A DNA stretch of 64,000 bases from Jiangella asiatica (GCF_004349065.1 NZ_SMKZ01000003.1:62001-126000), one strand, 5' to 3'; positions 43,226 through 51,849 are shown, numbered from the stretch's first letter. Numbers and translations are program-made. The notes: generated from the letters alone by a model not told the origin.

Positions 43226-44280
43226 TACTGGCTCCTGTCCTTCGGGCCGCTGGTCTCTCCAGCGACGAATGTGCATGGCAACGTCACCGTCTCGGCGTCG
43301 GCTTCGTCCGACTCGATCTGTCGGATCAGGAGGTCGACGGCGAGGGCCCCCATCTCCCGGCGCGGTATACGGAAGCACGTGAGCTCCGGCCCCGGTACGC
43401 CGTCCGGCGGGTCGTTGAGTGCGGCCACCGAGCACCGGCGAGGGACATCCAGGCCGAGCTCGGTGAGGATGGCGTGGATGCGCAGGGCGACTACCGACTC
43501 GTGCGCCAGGAACGCGGTGGCTCCAGCCGTGAGTAGTCCCTCGACGTCGCTCCGGGCCGGTCCGGCGTCGCGGTCGACCGGAACGACGAGTCCATCCGTG
43601 CGGAGTCCGTGCCTCGTCCGCGCCGCCGTGAACCCGGCGTCTCGGTCGTCCGACGGCTCGCTCGGCGTCCGCGCCGGGAGATACGCGATGGTCGTGTGAC
43701 CGAGGGCGACAAGGTGGTCGACGACCTCCTCGGTGGCCTTGGCGTAGTCGGCACCGACGAAGGCCACGCCGTCGCCGGGGATGTCGCGCCGGCCGACCAG
43801 GACGAACCGGAATCCCTCGTCACGCAGCCGGACGATGTCGTCACGGTCGGTCTCCTTGCCCAGCAGGACGCATCCGTCGGCCAGCCTGAGCCGGTTGACG
43901 CCGTCGCGGTAGACGGACCTGCCCCCGTCGGCGCCCGTCGCACTGGTGAACAGCACCATGTCGTAGCCGAGTGCCTCCGCCCGTGCCTCGATGCCGACCA
44001 GGAACGGGTGGTAGAAGTCGTGATGATCCATCGGGAACATCGACTCGAACGTGTACACGCCGATCAGCCGGTTGGTTCCGCCGGCGAGGCTCCTGGCGAC
44101 GGGGTCGGCGACGTAGCCGAGCGACCGGGCCACCTCCAGCACTCGTTGCCTGGTCTCCGGCGGAATGCGGACCGTCTCCGACTCGCGGTCGTTGATGACC
44201 AGCGAGACCGTGGTCTGCGACACCCCCGCGAGCTTGGCGATGTCGGCCTGGCGGGGTCGCCGCCGCCCCGTGCTGGTCAC
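43225..44280 (-). CDS. LacI/GalR-family transcriptional regulator
   Basis: The 351-aa regulator has the helix-turn-helix RRPRQADIAKLAGVSQTTVS (about 7-26), the hinge PVARSLAGGTNRLIGVYTF and a sugar-sensing domain. It shares many blocks with the LacI at 32480 (VNRLRLADGCVLLGKE versus VNRLKVADGCVLLGRH). The GTG at 44280 overlaps the DUF4127 stop (GTGA). The gene is internal to the sugar ABC operon it probably controls. Candidate operators of the LacI symmetry lie in the operon promoter near 48.95 kb and before the divergent secreted protein. Confidence 0.92.
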   Translation of the reverse strand: MTSTGRRRPRQADIAKLAGVSQTTVSLVINDRESETVRIPPETRQRVLEVARSLGYVADPVARSLAGGTNRLIGVYTFESMFPMDHHDFYHPFLVGIEARAEALGYDMVLFTSATGADGGRSVYRDGVNRLRLADGCVLLGKETDRDDIVRLRDEGFRFVLVGRRDIPGDGVAFVGADYAKATEEVVDHLVALGHTTIAYLPARTPSEPSDDRDAGFTAARTRHGLRTDGLVVPVDRDAGPARSDVEGLLTAGATAFLAHESVVALRIHAILTELGLDVPRRCSVAALNDPPDGVPGPELTCFRIPRREMGALAVDLLIRQIESDEADAETVTLPCTFVAGETSGPKDRSQ

Positions 44281-45770
44281 CGGCCGTCGTCCTCTCTGGT
44301 GCGTGCTTCGAGTTCGAAGTCGATCTCGAACGCTCGGTTCCACGGGAAGCGCACGCTCCCCGGCCTGATCCGGACTGTCGCGCCGACCGGGCCGAGCTCG
44401 GCGAGTCTCGCGTCGAGGACATCGGTGACCTCCTCGGTGGGCGGCAGCGTTCCCGATTCGATGATCGCGCGTCGTGCCAGGTTCTGGTATCCCCAGTCCT
44501 CGAGCAGGCGATGGATGACCGACCTGGAGTGACCGGCCCGCTGTTCGCTGGTACCGGCGAGCAGGTGGACGCAGCCTTGCGCCACCGCCGTGCCGATCGT
44601 GTTTCCCGCCGTGTTCCAGCCTCCGTACCCAGCCAGCTGCCGCAGGACTCCGGCCTCGCGCAAGGCCTTCACCAGAGCCGGGTCGGAGCCGTTGGCATCA
44701 GCGACGTCGGCGACGGTGACCCGATGGCCGGCGTCGAGGAGCTGGCGTACCCGCGCTGCGAGGCGCGTCGCCGCCGTGTCGTCGGATCGGTCGGGTACCA
44801 CTGGCCAGCGGCACCAGTCCCGCGGTGGCTCGCCGGGCGGGTGCACCGCGAGCACGAGGTCGGCCGCTCCCAGGTCCTCGACGAGCTCGCCGCCAACACA
44901 CTCGATCTGGGCGGCGACCGTCTGGCCGACGGGCACGTCCTCGTACGTTGCGACGCGGCCCAGGGCGTCCGGATCGACGCATTCCACGGCGACGGCGACG
45001 CGGCGGCCGGCGCGCGCAAGTACGGCGCGGGTGACCAGGACGGCGGCGGCTTCGTCCGCACCGGACAGACACCGCAGACGGTCGGCCAGGTCGAGCCGCC
45101 GGATCCAGGCCTCCAGCCATTCGCGCTCACTGGTCGACACGCTCTCCACCGTGCTGTCCTCGACGAGGATCGAGAGAGTGTCGATGACCCCGGCGGCGGC
45201 GAGCTCGATGCAGGCGAGCTGGACCGAGTGCAGCCGCATCCGCCGGGTGAAGAAGTCGACGGCCGACGTCGCCGGGACGGCGGCGCGCGCCGCCTCGGCG
45301 TCCGACGGGAGACCGTGTTCGGCCTGGTGCAGCTCACGCGACAGAGCGAAGAAGCGCCGGCCGTGCGTGGCCCAGTAGGGCGGCTCGGCGCCGGCGTCAT
45401 CGAACGCCTTCGTCCGCATCAGCGTGACGAACGCATGAATGGGCCGGTCGGGAGCCGTCGCCCGGAGGCGCCGCAGGACGTCGAGCCGGGCGAGCACCGT
45501 GGCGAGCGGCTCGACCGTCCGCCGGGACGCGACGAACCCGCCGAAGGCCAGCTGGTTCACGCTCACGACGACGGCGTCGCTGGTGGCGGCTGCGGCCTCC
45601 AGCCAGGCGGACAGCCCGTCGACGTCGCCTGGTTCTCCGCCCGGCGGCACCAGGTGGCCCGGCGGCAGTAGGAGCCTCGCACCCGCCACCTCAGCCAGCG
45701 TGGCGACCTGAGATGTGTTCACGGGGCGGTCGTCGAGCGGCAGAAGCGTCACGGTCGTGGCGCCGGTCAT
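44277..45770 (-). CDS. DUF4127 family protein
   Basis: The 497-aa protein has the DUF4127 opening TVTLLPLDDRPVNTSQVATL and later GYGGWNTAGNTIGTAVAQG with a following QRAGHS, both conserved in the family. Members are predicted cytoplasmic proteins found in carbohydrate operons. No activity has been established to my knowledge. ATGA overlap with the upstream permease and GTGA overlap with LacI place it inside the import operon. Conserved Asp, Asn and His residues suggest an enzyme, possibly acting on the imported sugar before the FAD oxidoreductase. Confidence 0.85.
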   Translation of the reverse strand: MTGATTVTLLPLDDRPVNTSQVATLAEVAGARLLLPPGHLVPPGGEPGDVDGLSAWLEAAAATSDAVVVSVNQLAFGGFVASRRTVEPLATVLARLDVLRRLRATAPDRPIHAFVTLMRTKAFDDAGAEPPYWATHGRRFFALSRELHQAEHGLPSDAEAARAAVPATSAVDFFTRRMRLHSVQLACIELAAAGVIDTLSILVEDSTVESVSTSEREWLEAWIRRLDLADRLRCLSGADEAAAVLVTRAVLARAGRRVAVAVECVDPDALGRVATYEDVPVGQTVAAQIECVGGELVEDLGAADLVLAVHPPGEPPRDWCRWPVVPDRSDDTAATRLAARVRQLLDAGHRVTVADVADANGSDPALVKALREAGVLRQLAGYGGWNTAGNTIGTAVAQGCVHLLAGTSEQRAGHSRSVIHRLLEDWGYQNLARRAIIESGTLPPTEEVTDVLDARLAELGPVGATVRIRPGSVRFPWNRAFEIDFELEARTREDDGR

Positions 45771-46651
45771 CCCTTCACCCCTCCTGAGCCCAGGCCCTGT
45801 ACGAAGTGCCGCTGGCCGGCTATGAAGATCACGACAACTGGCACGATGGCCACGATCGTGCTGGCCATCAGCGGGCCGTACTGAGTGGCGCCGCTGCCGG
45901 CGAACGAGCTGAGCGCCAGCGGCAGTGTCTGCATGTCCGGGGACGACACGACCACCAGCGGCCAGAGGAAGTCCTCCCAGGCGCCGGTGAAGGAGAGGAC
46001 GGCGATCGTGGCCACGATCGGCCGCGCCAGCGGCAGGTAGATGCGCCAGAAGATGCGCAGCTCGCCGGCACCGTCGACACGAGCGGCGTCGGCGAGCTCC
46101 GGGGACAGGTCGAGGAAGTACTGGCGCGCGAGATAGATGTTCAACGGCTGGACCAGCAGCGGCAGGAGAAGCCCGGCATGCGTGTCCAGCAGCCCGGTGC
46201 CACCGTGTCCGAGCAGGTCGTTCCCGCCGGCGAGTGGGAAACCGCGCGTGATGAGGAAGAGCGGGATCAGCTGGACGACGGCCGGGACCATCGCGCTGGC
46301 GAGCACGACCACGAACAAGACCCTGGCGCCGCGGAAGTCGATGCGGGCGAGCGCATAGCCGGCGGCCGTGGCCGCGAGGCAGTTCGCCAGGACTGTCGAC
46401 GTCGCTACCACCAGGCTGTTGGCCATCGCCACCGGGATGTTGGTCGAGTCCCAGACGAAGCGGAAGTTTTCCAGCGTCGGCGCGTCGGGCAGGAGGGCTG
46501 GGGGATAGCCGAAGACCTCCGTCGGCGGCTTGAACGCCAGCGAGAGCATCCAGACGAAGGGTGCCGCGACGAGCAGGGCCGCGATGCCGGCGACGATCGT
46601 CCGCCGCCAGCCGGTCCGCCCCACCCGCGGTGCGGGCGCGGTCACGGTCAT
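45767..46651 (-). CDS. Carbohydrate ABC transporter permease, MalG type
   Basis: The 294-aa permease has six membrane helices and the coupling loop ELADAARVDGAGELRIFWR, the EAA motif contacting the ATPase. WMLSLAFKPPTEVF and the C-terminal VQGLGSGGVKG match the MalG group. Its ATG overlaps the stop of the MalF-type gene (ATGA at 46648-46651). No ATPase gene is present in the operon, so it likely uses a shared MsiK-type ATPase encoded elsewhere, as in many actinomycetes. Confidence 0.93.
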   Translation of the reverse strand: MTVTAPAPRVGRTGWRRTIVAGIAALLVAAPFVWMLSLAFKPPTEVFGYPPALLPDAPTLENFRFVWDSTNIPVAMANSLVVATSTVLANCLAATAAGYALARIDFRGARVLFVVVLASAMVPAVVQLIPLFLITRGFPLAGGNDLLGHGGTGLLDTHAGLLLPLLVQPLNIYLARQYFLDLSPELADAARVDGAGELRIFWRIYLPLARPIVATIAVLSFTGAWEDFLWPLVVVSSPDMQTLPLALSSFAGSGATQYGPLMASTIVAIVPVVVIFIAGQRHFVQGLGSGGVKG

Positions 46652-47586
46652 CGCCGCCCTCCCTTCGACAGCACCTTGATGTTGAGGTATGCCAGGGCGA
46701 AGATGAGGCTGAACAACAGGAACGCCATGGCGCTGGCGTTGCCCAGGCGGTAGTGCTCGAACGCCTCGTTGTAGATCAGCATGTTGACCACGGTTGTCGA
46801 CGACAACGGCCCGCCTGCGGTGAGTATGTAGACCTCGGCGAACGACTGCGCCAGATAGATGAGGTCGACGACCACCACGTAGGTGGTGATCGGGACGAGC
46901 AGAGGCAGCGTGACGTGGCGCAGGGTCCGCCACCGTCCGCAGCCGTCGACGGCCGCCGCCTCCAGGAGCGTCTTCGGGATTCCTTGCAACCCGGCCAGGA
47001 AGATGATCATGCCTCCGCCCAGCGCCTTCCACGCGCGCATCAGGATGAGGGAGAGCAGCGCCGTGTCCTCGTCGGTGAGGAAGGCGACTCTGGGCAGTCC
47101 GGCCAGGTCGAGCACGTAGTTGAACAGTCCGTCGTGGGAGTACAGCCACAACCAGATCATGCTGACCGCCACCAGGGGGACCACCCGCGGGAGGTAGAAC
47201 AGGGAGCGGAACAGCGCAACGCCCGGGAAGCGACCGTTCACCAGCAGGGCGAGCCCGAGTGCGCCGGGCACGGCCAGCATCAGGGTGCCCAAGGCGTACT
47301 GTGCGGTCACCCCGACGGCCTGCCAGAAGGCGCCGGAGGTCACCACCTCGACGTAGCCGTCGAGCCCGTGGAACCGCGGGCCGCCGCGTTCGACCGGGTT
47401 GTACGAGGTCAGGCTCAGGTAGAAGCCGTAGAGGATCGGGACGACGGTGACCACGACCAAGGCCACGACGGCGGGGAGTACGAGGATCCAGCCGGCGCGG
47501 CGCTGCGTCGCCAGCAGCCGGCCGCGACGGGGCGGCGGGGCGGCGTCCGGGGCCGCCGCCCGCGTGGAACCGGTCATCGTAGCCAT
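46648..47586 (-). CDS. Carbohydrate ABC transporter permease, MalF type
   Basis: The 312-aa permease has six helices. The N-terminal helix begins near residue 30 (GWILVLPAVVALVVV), SLTSYNPVERGGPRFHGLDG follows, and the coupling loop is KTLLEAAAVDGCGRWRTLRH. The ATG at 47586 is used; ATG at 47577 is an alternative three codons on. It starts 17 nt after the substrate-binding lipoprotein gene and forms the channel with the MalG-type subunit. Confidence 0.92.
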   Translation of the reverse strand: MATMTGSTRAAAPDAAPPPRRGRLLATQRRAGWILVLPAVVALVVVTVVPILYGFYLSLTSYNPVERGGPRFHGLDGYVEVVTSGAFWQAVGVTAQYALGTLMLAVPGALGLALLVNGRFPGVALFRSLFYLPRVVPLVAVSMIWLWLYSHDGLFNYVLDLAGLPRVAFLTDEDTALLSLILMRAWKALGGGMIIFLAGLQGIPKTLLEAAAVDGCGRWRTLRHVTLPLLVPITTYVVVVDLIYLAQSFAEVYILTAGGPLSSTTVVNMLIYNEAFEHYRLGNASAMAFLLFSLIFALAYLNIKVLSKGGRR

Positions 47587-47602
47587 GGACAGCTCGTGCC
47601 CC

Positions 47603-48895
47603 TCAGTCCGCGGCCAACAGTGCGTCGGCCTCGGCCGCGGTGTCGTCGAGCGCCTGCTCCGCGGGCGTTGCCCCGCGCAACGCGCTCTCGACACCAGCGG
47701 CGAGCACGTCGCGCACCTGCGTCCAAGCTTCGAGGTTCGGGTTGCCATGGAAGCTTTCCACGGCCTCCATGAACGGCCCGATGTAAGGGGTATCGGCGAG
47801 CTCGGGATCGGTGGCGAGCGACGAGCGCGCCGGGATGCCGCCGACTGCCTGGACATACGCCTTCGCGTTCTCCGGGCGCAGCAGGAACTCGATGAAGTCC
47901 CACGCCTGATCCTGGAGCTCGGAGTCGGCGCTGATGAACAGTCCGTTGCCGGCGCCCCCGAACGCTGCCGCGGCGGCAGCGCGCAGCGGCGGCGCCACCC
48001 GTATCTGCTCGGCCACCTCAGGAGCCTGCTCGTGGATGCTCTTGAGCGTCGCCTCGTCGATGAGTGCCATGGCCGCCCGCCCGGTCGCGAGCGGGTGCTG
48101 TGCGCCGGCGCCGCTGGTCGCCTCGCCGAGGCCCATAGCGACCGCGCCGTCACCGTTGTACAGGTCGGCGAGGAACTCGAGGGCCTCGACGCCTTCCGGA
48201 GAGTTCCACGTCGCCGTCGTGCCGTCGCCGTCGACCAGAGACCCGCCTGCCTGGAAGAGGAACGATGTGAAGGCTTGCGACATGCTGGTCGGGTTGTCGG
48301 CGGGCATGATCACGCCGGACCGGGTGATCGTGTCTCCGTCGCGCTCGGTCAGCGTCTCCGCGGTGCTGCGCAGGTCGGCCCACGTCTGCGGCGGGTCGTC
48401 GGGGTCCAGGCCGGCGTCGGCGAAGGCGTCGGCGCGGTAGGCGAGCAGGAAGCCGAAGCCACGCAGAGGCATGATCACTTGTTCGCCATCGACCTTGCCG
48501 TCGTCCAGGAAGGTGAGATCCGCGACCTCCTCGGGTGGCAGGTCAGCGAGGTAGTCGTCGAGGACGACGACCCGGTCGTTGGCGGCGTAGCCCGCGGCGG
48601 CCGCGTTGCCGTGGCCGAAGACGTCGGGCGCGGTGCCGCCGGCGAACGCGGTGGACAGGCGCGCGGAGACGTCCGCCCAGTCGACGAACTCGACCTCGAC
48701 CTCGACGTCGTGCTCGGCCTCGAAGGCTGGGACGAGCTCGTCGTTCACCCAGGCGATCTCCTGGCTGAGGTTGCCCGGGAACCAGACGTTCAGCACGTCG
48801 GAGTCGCCCGTCGCTTCGCCCGAGCCACACGCGGCGAGGACGAGGCCGGCCGCGGCGAGGCTCAGCGCCACAGGCGCTGATCTTCTCAGCTTCAT
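47603..48895 (-). CDS. Sugar ABC transporter substrate-binding lipoprotein, family 1
   Basis: The 430-aa protein has a lipoprotein signal ending in LAAC (Cys23) and the SBP_bac_1 pattern: VLNVWFPGNLSQEIAWVNDE, FGHGNAAAAGYAANDRVV and MALIDEATL. It binds an oligosaccharide outside the membrane and delivers it to the MalFG-type permeases that follow. It is the first gene of the minus-strand operon, and its promoter region is shared with the divergent secreted protein and contains LacI-type operators. Confidence 0.93.
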   Translation of the reverse strand: MKLRRSAPVALSLAAAGLVLAACGSGEATGDSDVLNVWFPGNLSQEIAWVNDELVPAFEAEHDVEVEVEFVDWADVSARLSTAFAGGTAPDVFGHGNAAAAGYAANDRVVVLDDYLADLPPEEVADLTFLDDGKVDGEQVIMPLRGFGFLLAYRADAFADAGLDPDDPPQTWADLRSTAETLTERDGDTITRSGVIMPADNPTSMSQAFTSFLFQAGGSLVDGDGTTATWNSPEGVEALEFLADLYNGDGAVAMGLGEATSGAGAQHPLATGRAAMALIDEATLKSIHEQAPEVAEQIRVAPPLRAAAAAAFGGAGNGLFISADSELQDQAWDFIEFLLRPENAKAYVQAVGGIPARSSLATDPELADTPYIGPFMEAVESFHGNPNLEAWTQVRDVLAAGVESALRGATPAEQALDDTAAEADALLAAD

Positions 48896-48942
48896 GGTGT
48901 CTCCGTCTCGCTGGACTGTGGCGAGCCGTCACGTCGGCTGCC

Positions 48943-48956
48943 GATAATGCGCAGTA
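48943..48956 (+). promoter_or_regulatory. Operator-like site B, GATAATGCGCAGTA
   Basis: This is one of three related sites in the divergent promoter region. It lies 48 bp upstream of the binding-protein ATG, near the expected transcription start of the minus operon. It shares GATAATGCGCA with the inverted copy at 48966-48979. Confidence 0.5.
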
Positions 48957-48965
48957 CTTTGGTGG

Positions 48966-48985
48966 TGATGCGCATTATCTGTCAA
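48966..48985 (-). promoter_or_regulatory. Operator-like site A adjoining a TTGACA -35 box
   Basis: On the minus strand the -35 box TTGACA (48985-48980) is followed directly by GATAATGCGCATCA (48979-48966). A repressor bound here would cover the promoter of the sugar ABC operon. The best -10 with an 18-nt spacer is the weak CAAAGT (48961-48956). Confidence 0.55.
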
Positions 48986-48994
48986 GCCCACCTC

Positions 48995-49058
48995 TTGACA
49001 GCCATGCGATCGGGTCGGGAAACTGACGGCTGTCCGGATGTGATAATACGCATCATCA
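48995..49058 (+). promoter_or_regulatory. Promoter and operator-like site C before the secreted protein gene
   Basis: A consensus -35 TTGACA (48995-49000) lies 18 nt before GAAACT (49019-49024), a possible -10. The near-palindrome TGATAATACGCATCATCA (49041-49058) follows and runs into the ribosome binding site AGGAGG. It matches sites A and B (GATAATRCGCA), so one LacI-type regulator may control both divergent units. Confidence 0.5.
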
Positions 49059-49069
49059 GGAGGATGCCC

Positions 49070-50524
49070 ATGGAGCACTTCCCACGGCGAGCCAGCACGG
49101 CGGCATCGGCCGGGCGACGGCGGAGCGCTGTCAGGCGCTGGTGTGCCATCGCTGCCGCCATCGGTCTTTCGATGCCCGCTATCGCCGCGGCGGCGGACGA
49201 TCCCGACGCGGCGGCCACTCGGAACGGGGGGAAGCCAACCGGTATCAGCAACATGGTCGGGGCGCCGATCCCTCCGCAGGCCCTCCCGGAGAACAACCCC
49301 AGACTCGTGGCACAGTTCTCGATCGAGATCGAGAACGTGGCCGGCGGTGCGATCGAGCACGTGTCGCTGGAGGGTGAGCGCACTGTCCTCGGCCACGTCG
49401 AGAGGCCGGCCACGGCGACAGTGCCGGCGAACGACGGCTTCTGGGCGTCCAAGTACTCCCGGGCGGTCGACGGGACCGCCGGACACCTGCTCGCGACCTC
49501 CGTGTACGTGCTGCGCTCCAAGGTGTGGCCCGACGAGCGCTACGATCCGCTGCATTACGAGGACTTCGACCCCGCCACGGATCCCCGCGACTGGACGACC
49601 AGCCTGCTGAACGTCCGGCCGGACCGCTACCTGGAGGCCGACCACGGCCGGTGGCTGGCCGACACGATCTACACCGACATCCCTGGTGGCTCCGGCATCT
49701 TCGGCGGCGACAGCTCGCTACCCACGGGGGCACCGCTGAGCTACTTCGACGAGAACGCGGGCACCTGGCGCCCGATCGCGGAACACTTCAGCGCTGATCC
49801 AGCCGCCGCGCCGCCGCGGCGGCTGCGATTCACCGCCTACCGGCCGGTCGTGTGGGACGAGTCGCCCAGCTACATCGAGTTCGAGAACTGGGCCGCCGGT
49901 GACACCGTGGCCGGCGTCACCCACCGCCGCAATGGACGCATCACCGTGGGCTACGAGCACGGCGTCGCGCGGCATGTCGCCGACGTCGTCCAGCGAGTCG
50001 AGGGCATCGGACGGTTCGCCGGCACCGAGTTCGCTCATGTCGGTCAGCTCGACACCAACCATCCCGGCGCCTTCACCTTCTCCACCTCGCCCTACACCGG
50101 GTTCAGCTGGGATCAGAACGTGCGAGGCGGCTTCCAGATCGTTCCGGCCAACCACGTGAAGTTCCTCAGCAACGATCTGGGGCAGAACTCCTTCATCGAC
50201 CGTCCGCAGTGGCTCATCGTCGGGCCGGTCGGCGCGGACCCCGATGACCTGCATGACCCGCGGTACATCGTCGACGGTGAACTCTCCTTCACACCGGGCT
50301 GGGAGGCGATCGCACCGGTGTTCGGCATGTACGCCCGCACGACGTTCCATCCGGACGACCTCGAGGCGTCCACCTACCTCGAGGTCTCCTACGACCACGG
50401 CCGGACGTGGCAGCCCACGCCACAGTTCGTGGCCGTGCACGACCCCTCGACCTGCGCTGCTCCTACGTGCGCCCAGAACTGGACGAACCTCCGCGTCCAC
50501 CTGGCCTATCCCGACGGCCCGTGA
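49070..50524 (+). CDS. Secreted protein of unrecognised family, divergent from sugar importer
   Basis: The 484-aa protein has an Arg-rich N-terminus and a hydrophobic core (CAIAAAIGLSMPAIAAAADD), giving a signal peptide cleaved near residue 43. The mature part is rich in Trp, Tyr, Asp and beta-strand patterns (STSPYTGFSWDQNVRGGFQI, YLEVSYDHGRTWQPTP) and ends in a Cys pair (CAAPTCAQNW). I do not recognise the family. The position suggests a secreted lyase, hydrolase or glycan-binding protein feeding the importer. The ATG at 49070 is chosen for its AGGAGG 6 nt upstream; the ATG at 49064 directly abuts that site. Confidence 0.8.
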   Translation: MEHFPRRASTAASAGRRRSAVRRWCAIAAAIGLSMPAIAAAADDPDAAATRNGGKPTGISNMVGAPIPPQALPENNPRLVAQFSIEIENVAGGAIEHVSLEGERTVLGHVERPATATVPANDGFWASKYSRAVDGTAGHLLATSVYVLRSKVWPDERYDPLHYEDFDPATDPRDWTTSLLNVRPDRYLEADHGRWLADTIYTDIPGGSGIFGGDSSLPTGAPLSYFDENAGTWRPIAEHFSADPAAAPPRRLRFTAYRPVVWDESPSYIEFENWAAGDTVAGVTHRRNGRITVGYEHGVARHVADVVQRVEGIGRFAGTEFAHVGQLDTNHPGAFTFSTSPYTGFSWDQNVRGGFQIVPANHVKFLSNDLGQNSFIDRPQWLIVGPVGADPDDLHDPRYIVDGELSFTPGWEAIAPVFGMYARTTFHPDDLEASTYLEVSYDHGRTWQPTPQFVAVHDPSTCAAPTCAQNWTNLRVHLAYPDGP

Positions 50525-50533
50525 TCGTGCCCG

Positions 50534-50567
50534 CCGGCCTGCCGCGCCCGATGGCGCGGCGGGCCGG
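50534..50567 (+). terminator. 15-bp hairpin after the secreted protein gene
   Basis: CCGGCCTGCCGCGCC pairs with GGCGCGGCGGGCCGG around a 4-nt loop, with one T-G pair. It begins 10 bp after the stop at 50524. There is no T-tract, as is common for actinobacterial terminators. Confidence 0.55.
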
Positions 50568-50801
50568 TACGCCGGGCCTCGTGCCGTACGGATGACATCC
50601 GTACAAGATCGGGGCCGCTGCCGGCGAGCACCTCGTGCTCTTCATCGCTCGGACGAACTCCTTCGGCCGCATCGGTCGCACCTCGAGTGCCGTGGGAAAG
50701 CTGCATCCGGCTCTGAGGCCCGAGGGGCGCGCGCCTTCCGGTACCTGGCGCCATCGTGCCGGTCGAACCTCATGGCAATGCCTAGCAAGGGGTGGCTGGT
50801 G

Positions 50802-51704
50802 CTAGCTGATCGCCTCGGCGAACGACGTGGCGAAGCGCTCGAGTAGTCCCTGGTCGGCGGCGGCGTTGTGGGGGTTGAGTTCGGCGAGGGTGATCGCGGC
50901 CAGGCCGGGTCCGGAGGCGAGGATCTTCAACGCCGCTAGCATCTCGTCGAGCTTCAGGCCGGTGTTGCGGGATGGATGTTCCGAGAGTGGCGCGTCGGTG
51001 AAGTCGACGACGTCGACGTCGAGGTGGATGGCGTAGCGTTCGGAGCGGTCGGTGAGGAACCGCAGGGCTCGACGCGCCGTGCCCGTGGGATCGCCGCGGA
51101 CATCCTCCACGGCCGTTCGCGCGAGTCCCAGTCGTTCGATCTCAGCCCGTTCGAACCGCGTGGCGTGTCGCATGCTGTGTGCGAACAGCAGGATCTGGCT
51201 GGGTACGAGCAGCGGGGCGTGCCCTGCGGCGGCTGCCAAGGCGGGCTCGGTTCCGTGGATCGCCAGCATGTGCGCGAGTGCCATCCAGTCCAGTGCTCCG
51301 TCGGTCCCGGTGGCGGGTGTGTTGAGGTCGGAATGCAGGTCGAAGTAGGCGACGGCGATGTCACCGAGCACGTGCTGGATCCCGGCGATCGTGCCGATCC
51401 CCACCGTGCAGTCGCCGCCCAGGACGAGAACTGTCCGGCCCGGCTCGTGGAGGGCATCCGCGACTCGTGTAGCCGTCGTCCGCACCACCCGCACGACGGC
51501 CTCGAGGTTCTGGGCCTGGGGCCTGGACCGGTCGGGACGCCATGGGACCACCGGGGAGTCCCCGAGATCGCTGACGTCATAGCCGACGTCGGACAGTGAG
51601 TCGATCAGTCCCGCGGCGCGGATCGCGGCCGGTGTCTGGTGCTGGCCGACGCCACACGCGCCGGCCCCCGAGGGAACGCCGAGGACTGCCAGCGATGCGG
51701 TCAC
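50802..51704 (-). CDS. Arginase/agmatinase family protein
   Basis: The 300-aa ureohydrolase-fold protein has metal-binding motifs FDLHSDLN (Asp122, His124, Asp126) and HLDVDVVDF (Asp229, Asp231). The first motif, normally GGDHS, is GGDCTVG, with Cys99 replacing the metal-ligand His. Some actinobacterial relatives seem to have GGDC, so activity may persist with altered metal use. The enzyme would hydrolyse a guanidino or formimidoyl compound. The GTG at 51704 follows GAGAGGAG by about 5 nt and overlaps the stop of a 39-codon upstream frame. Confidence 0.87.
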   Translation of the reverse strand: MTASLAVLGVPSGAGACGVGQHQTPAAIRAAGLIDSLSDVGYDVSDLGDSPVVPWRPDRSRPQAQNLEAVVRVVRTTATRVADALHEPGRTVLVLGGDCTVGIGTIAGIQHVLGDIAVAYFDLHSDLNTPATGTDGALDWMALAHMLAIHGTEPALAAAAGHAPLLVPSQILLFAHSMRHATRFERAEIERLGLARTAVEDVRGDPTGTARRALRFLTDRSERYAIHLDVDVVDFTDAPLSEHPSRNTGLKLDEMLAALKILASGPGLAAITLAELNPHNAAADQGLLERFATSFAEAIS

Positions 51705-51820
51705 AGGCGCTCCTCTCGCACGGACTCGGAGCGCACGTAGTGGGTCGGCCGGCCGAAGAGCACCGGCCAGGACTGGGGAGCCCACTCGGCGGCCTCGTCG
51801 ACAGGTGATCTGGGGTCCAC
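51701..51820 (-). CDS. Possible 39-aa leader ORF coupled to the arginase gene
   Basis: A short frame starting with GTG at 51820 encodes about 39 aa (DPRSPVDEAAEWAPQSWPVL, then YVRSESVREERL) and ends with a TGA that overlaps the arginase GTG (GTGA). The coupling and its Trp-containing, non-random sequence favour a real small protein. The open frame extends to 51961 but with less protein-like sequence. No ribosome binding site precedes the GTG, so it may be leaderless. The function is unknown. Confidence 0.45.
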   Translation of the reverse strand: MDPRSPVDEAAEWAPQSWPVLFGRPTHYVRSESVREERL

Positions 51821-51837
51821 GCTTCGAGCGTAAACCC

Positions 51838-51849
51838 GTACCCAGGTAC
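51838..51849. promoter_or_regulatory. Palindrome GTACCCAGGTAC upstream of the arginase unit
   Basis: A 12-bp near-palindrome (GTACC-CA-GGTAC) lies between a minus-strand TTGAAT and a TACGCT-like -10 that ends about 6 bp before the GTG at 51820. This placement in the spacer suits a repressor operator. No cognate regulator is identified. Confidence 0.4.
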
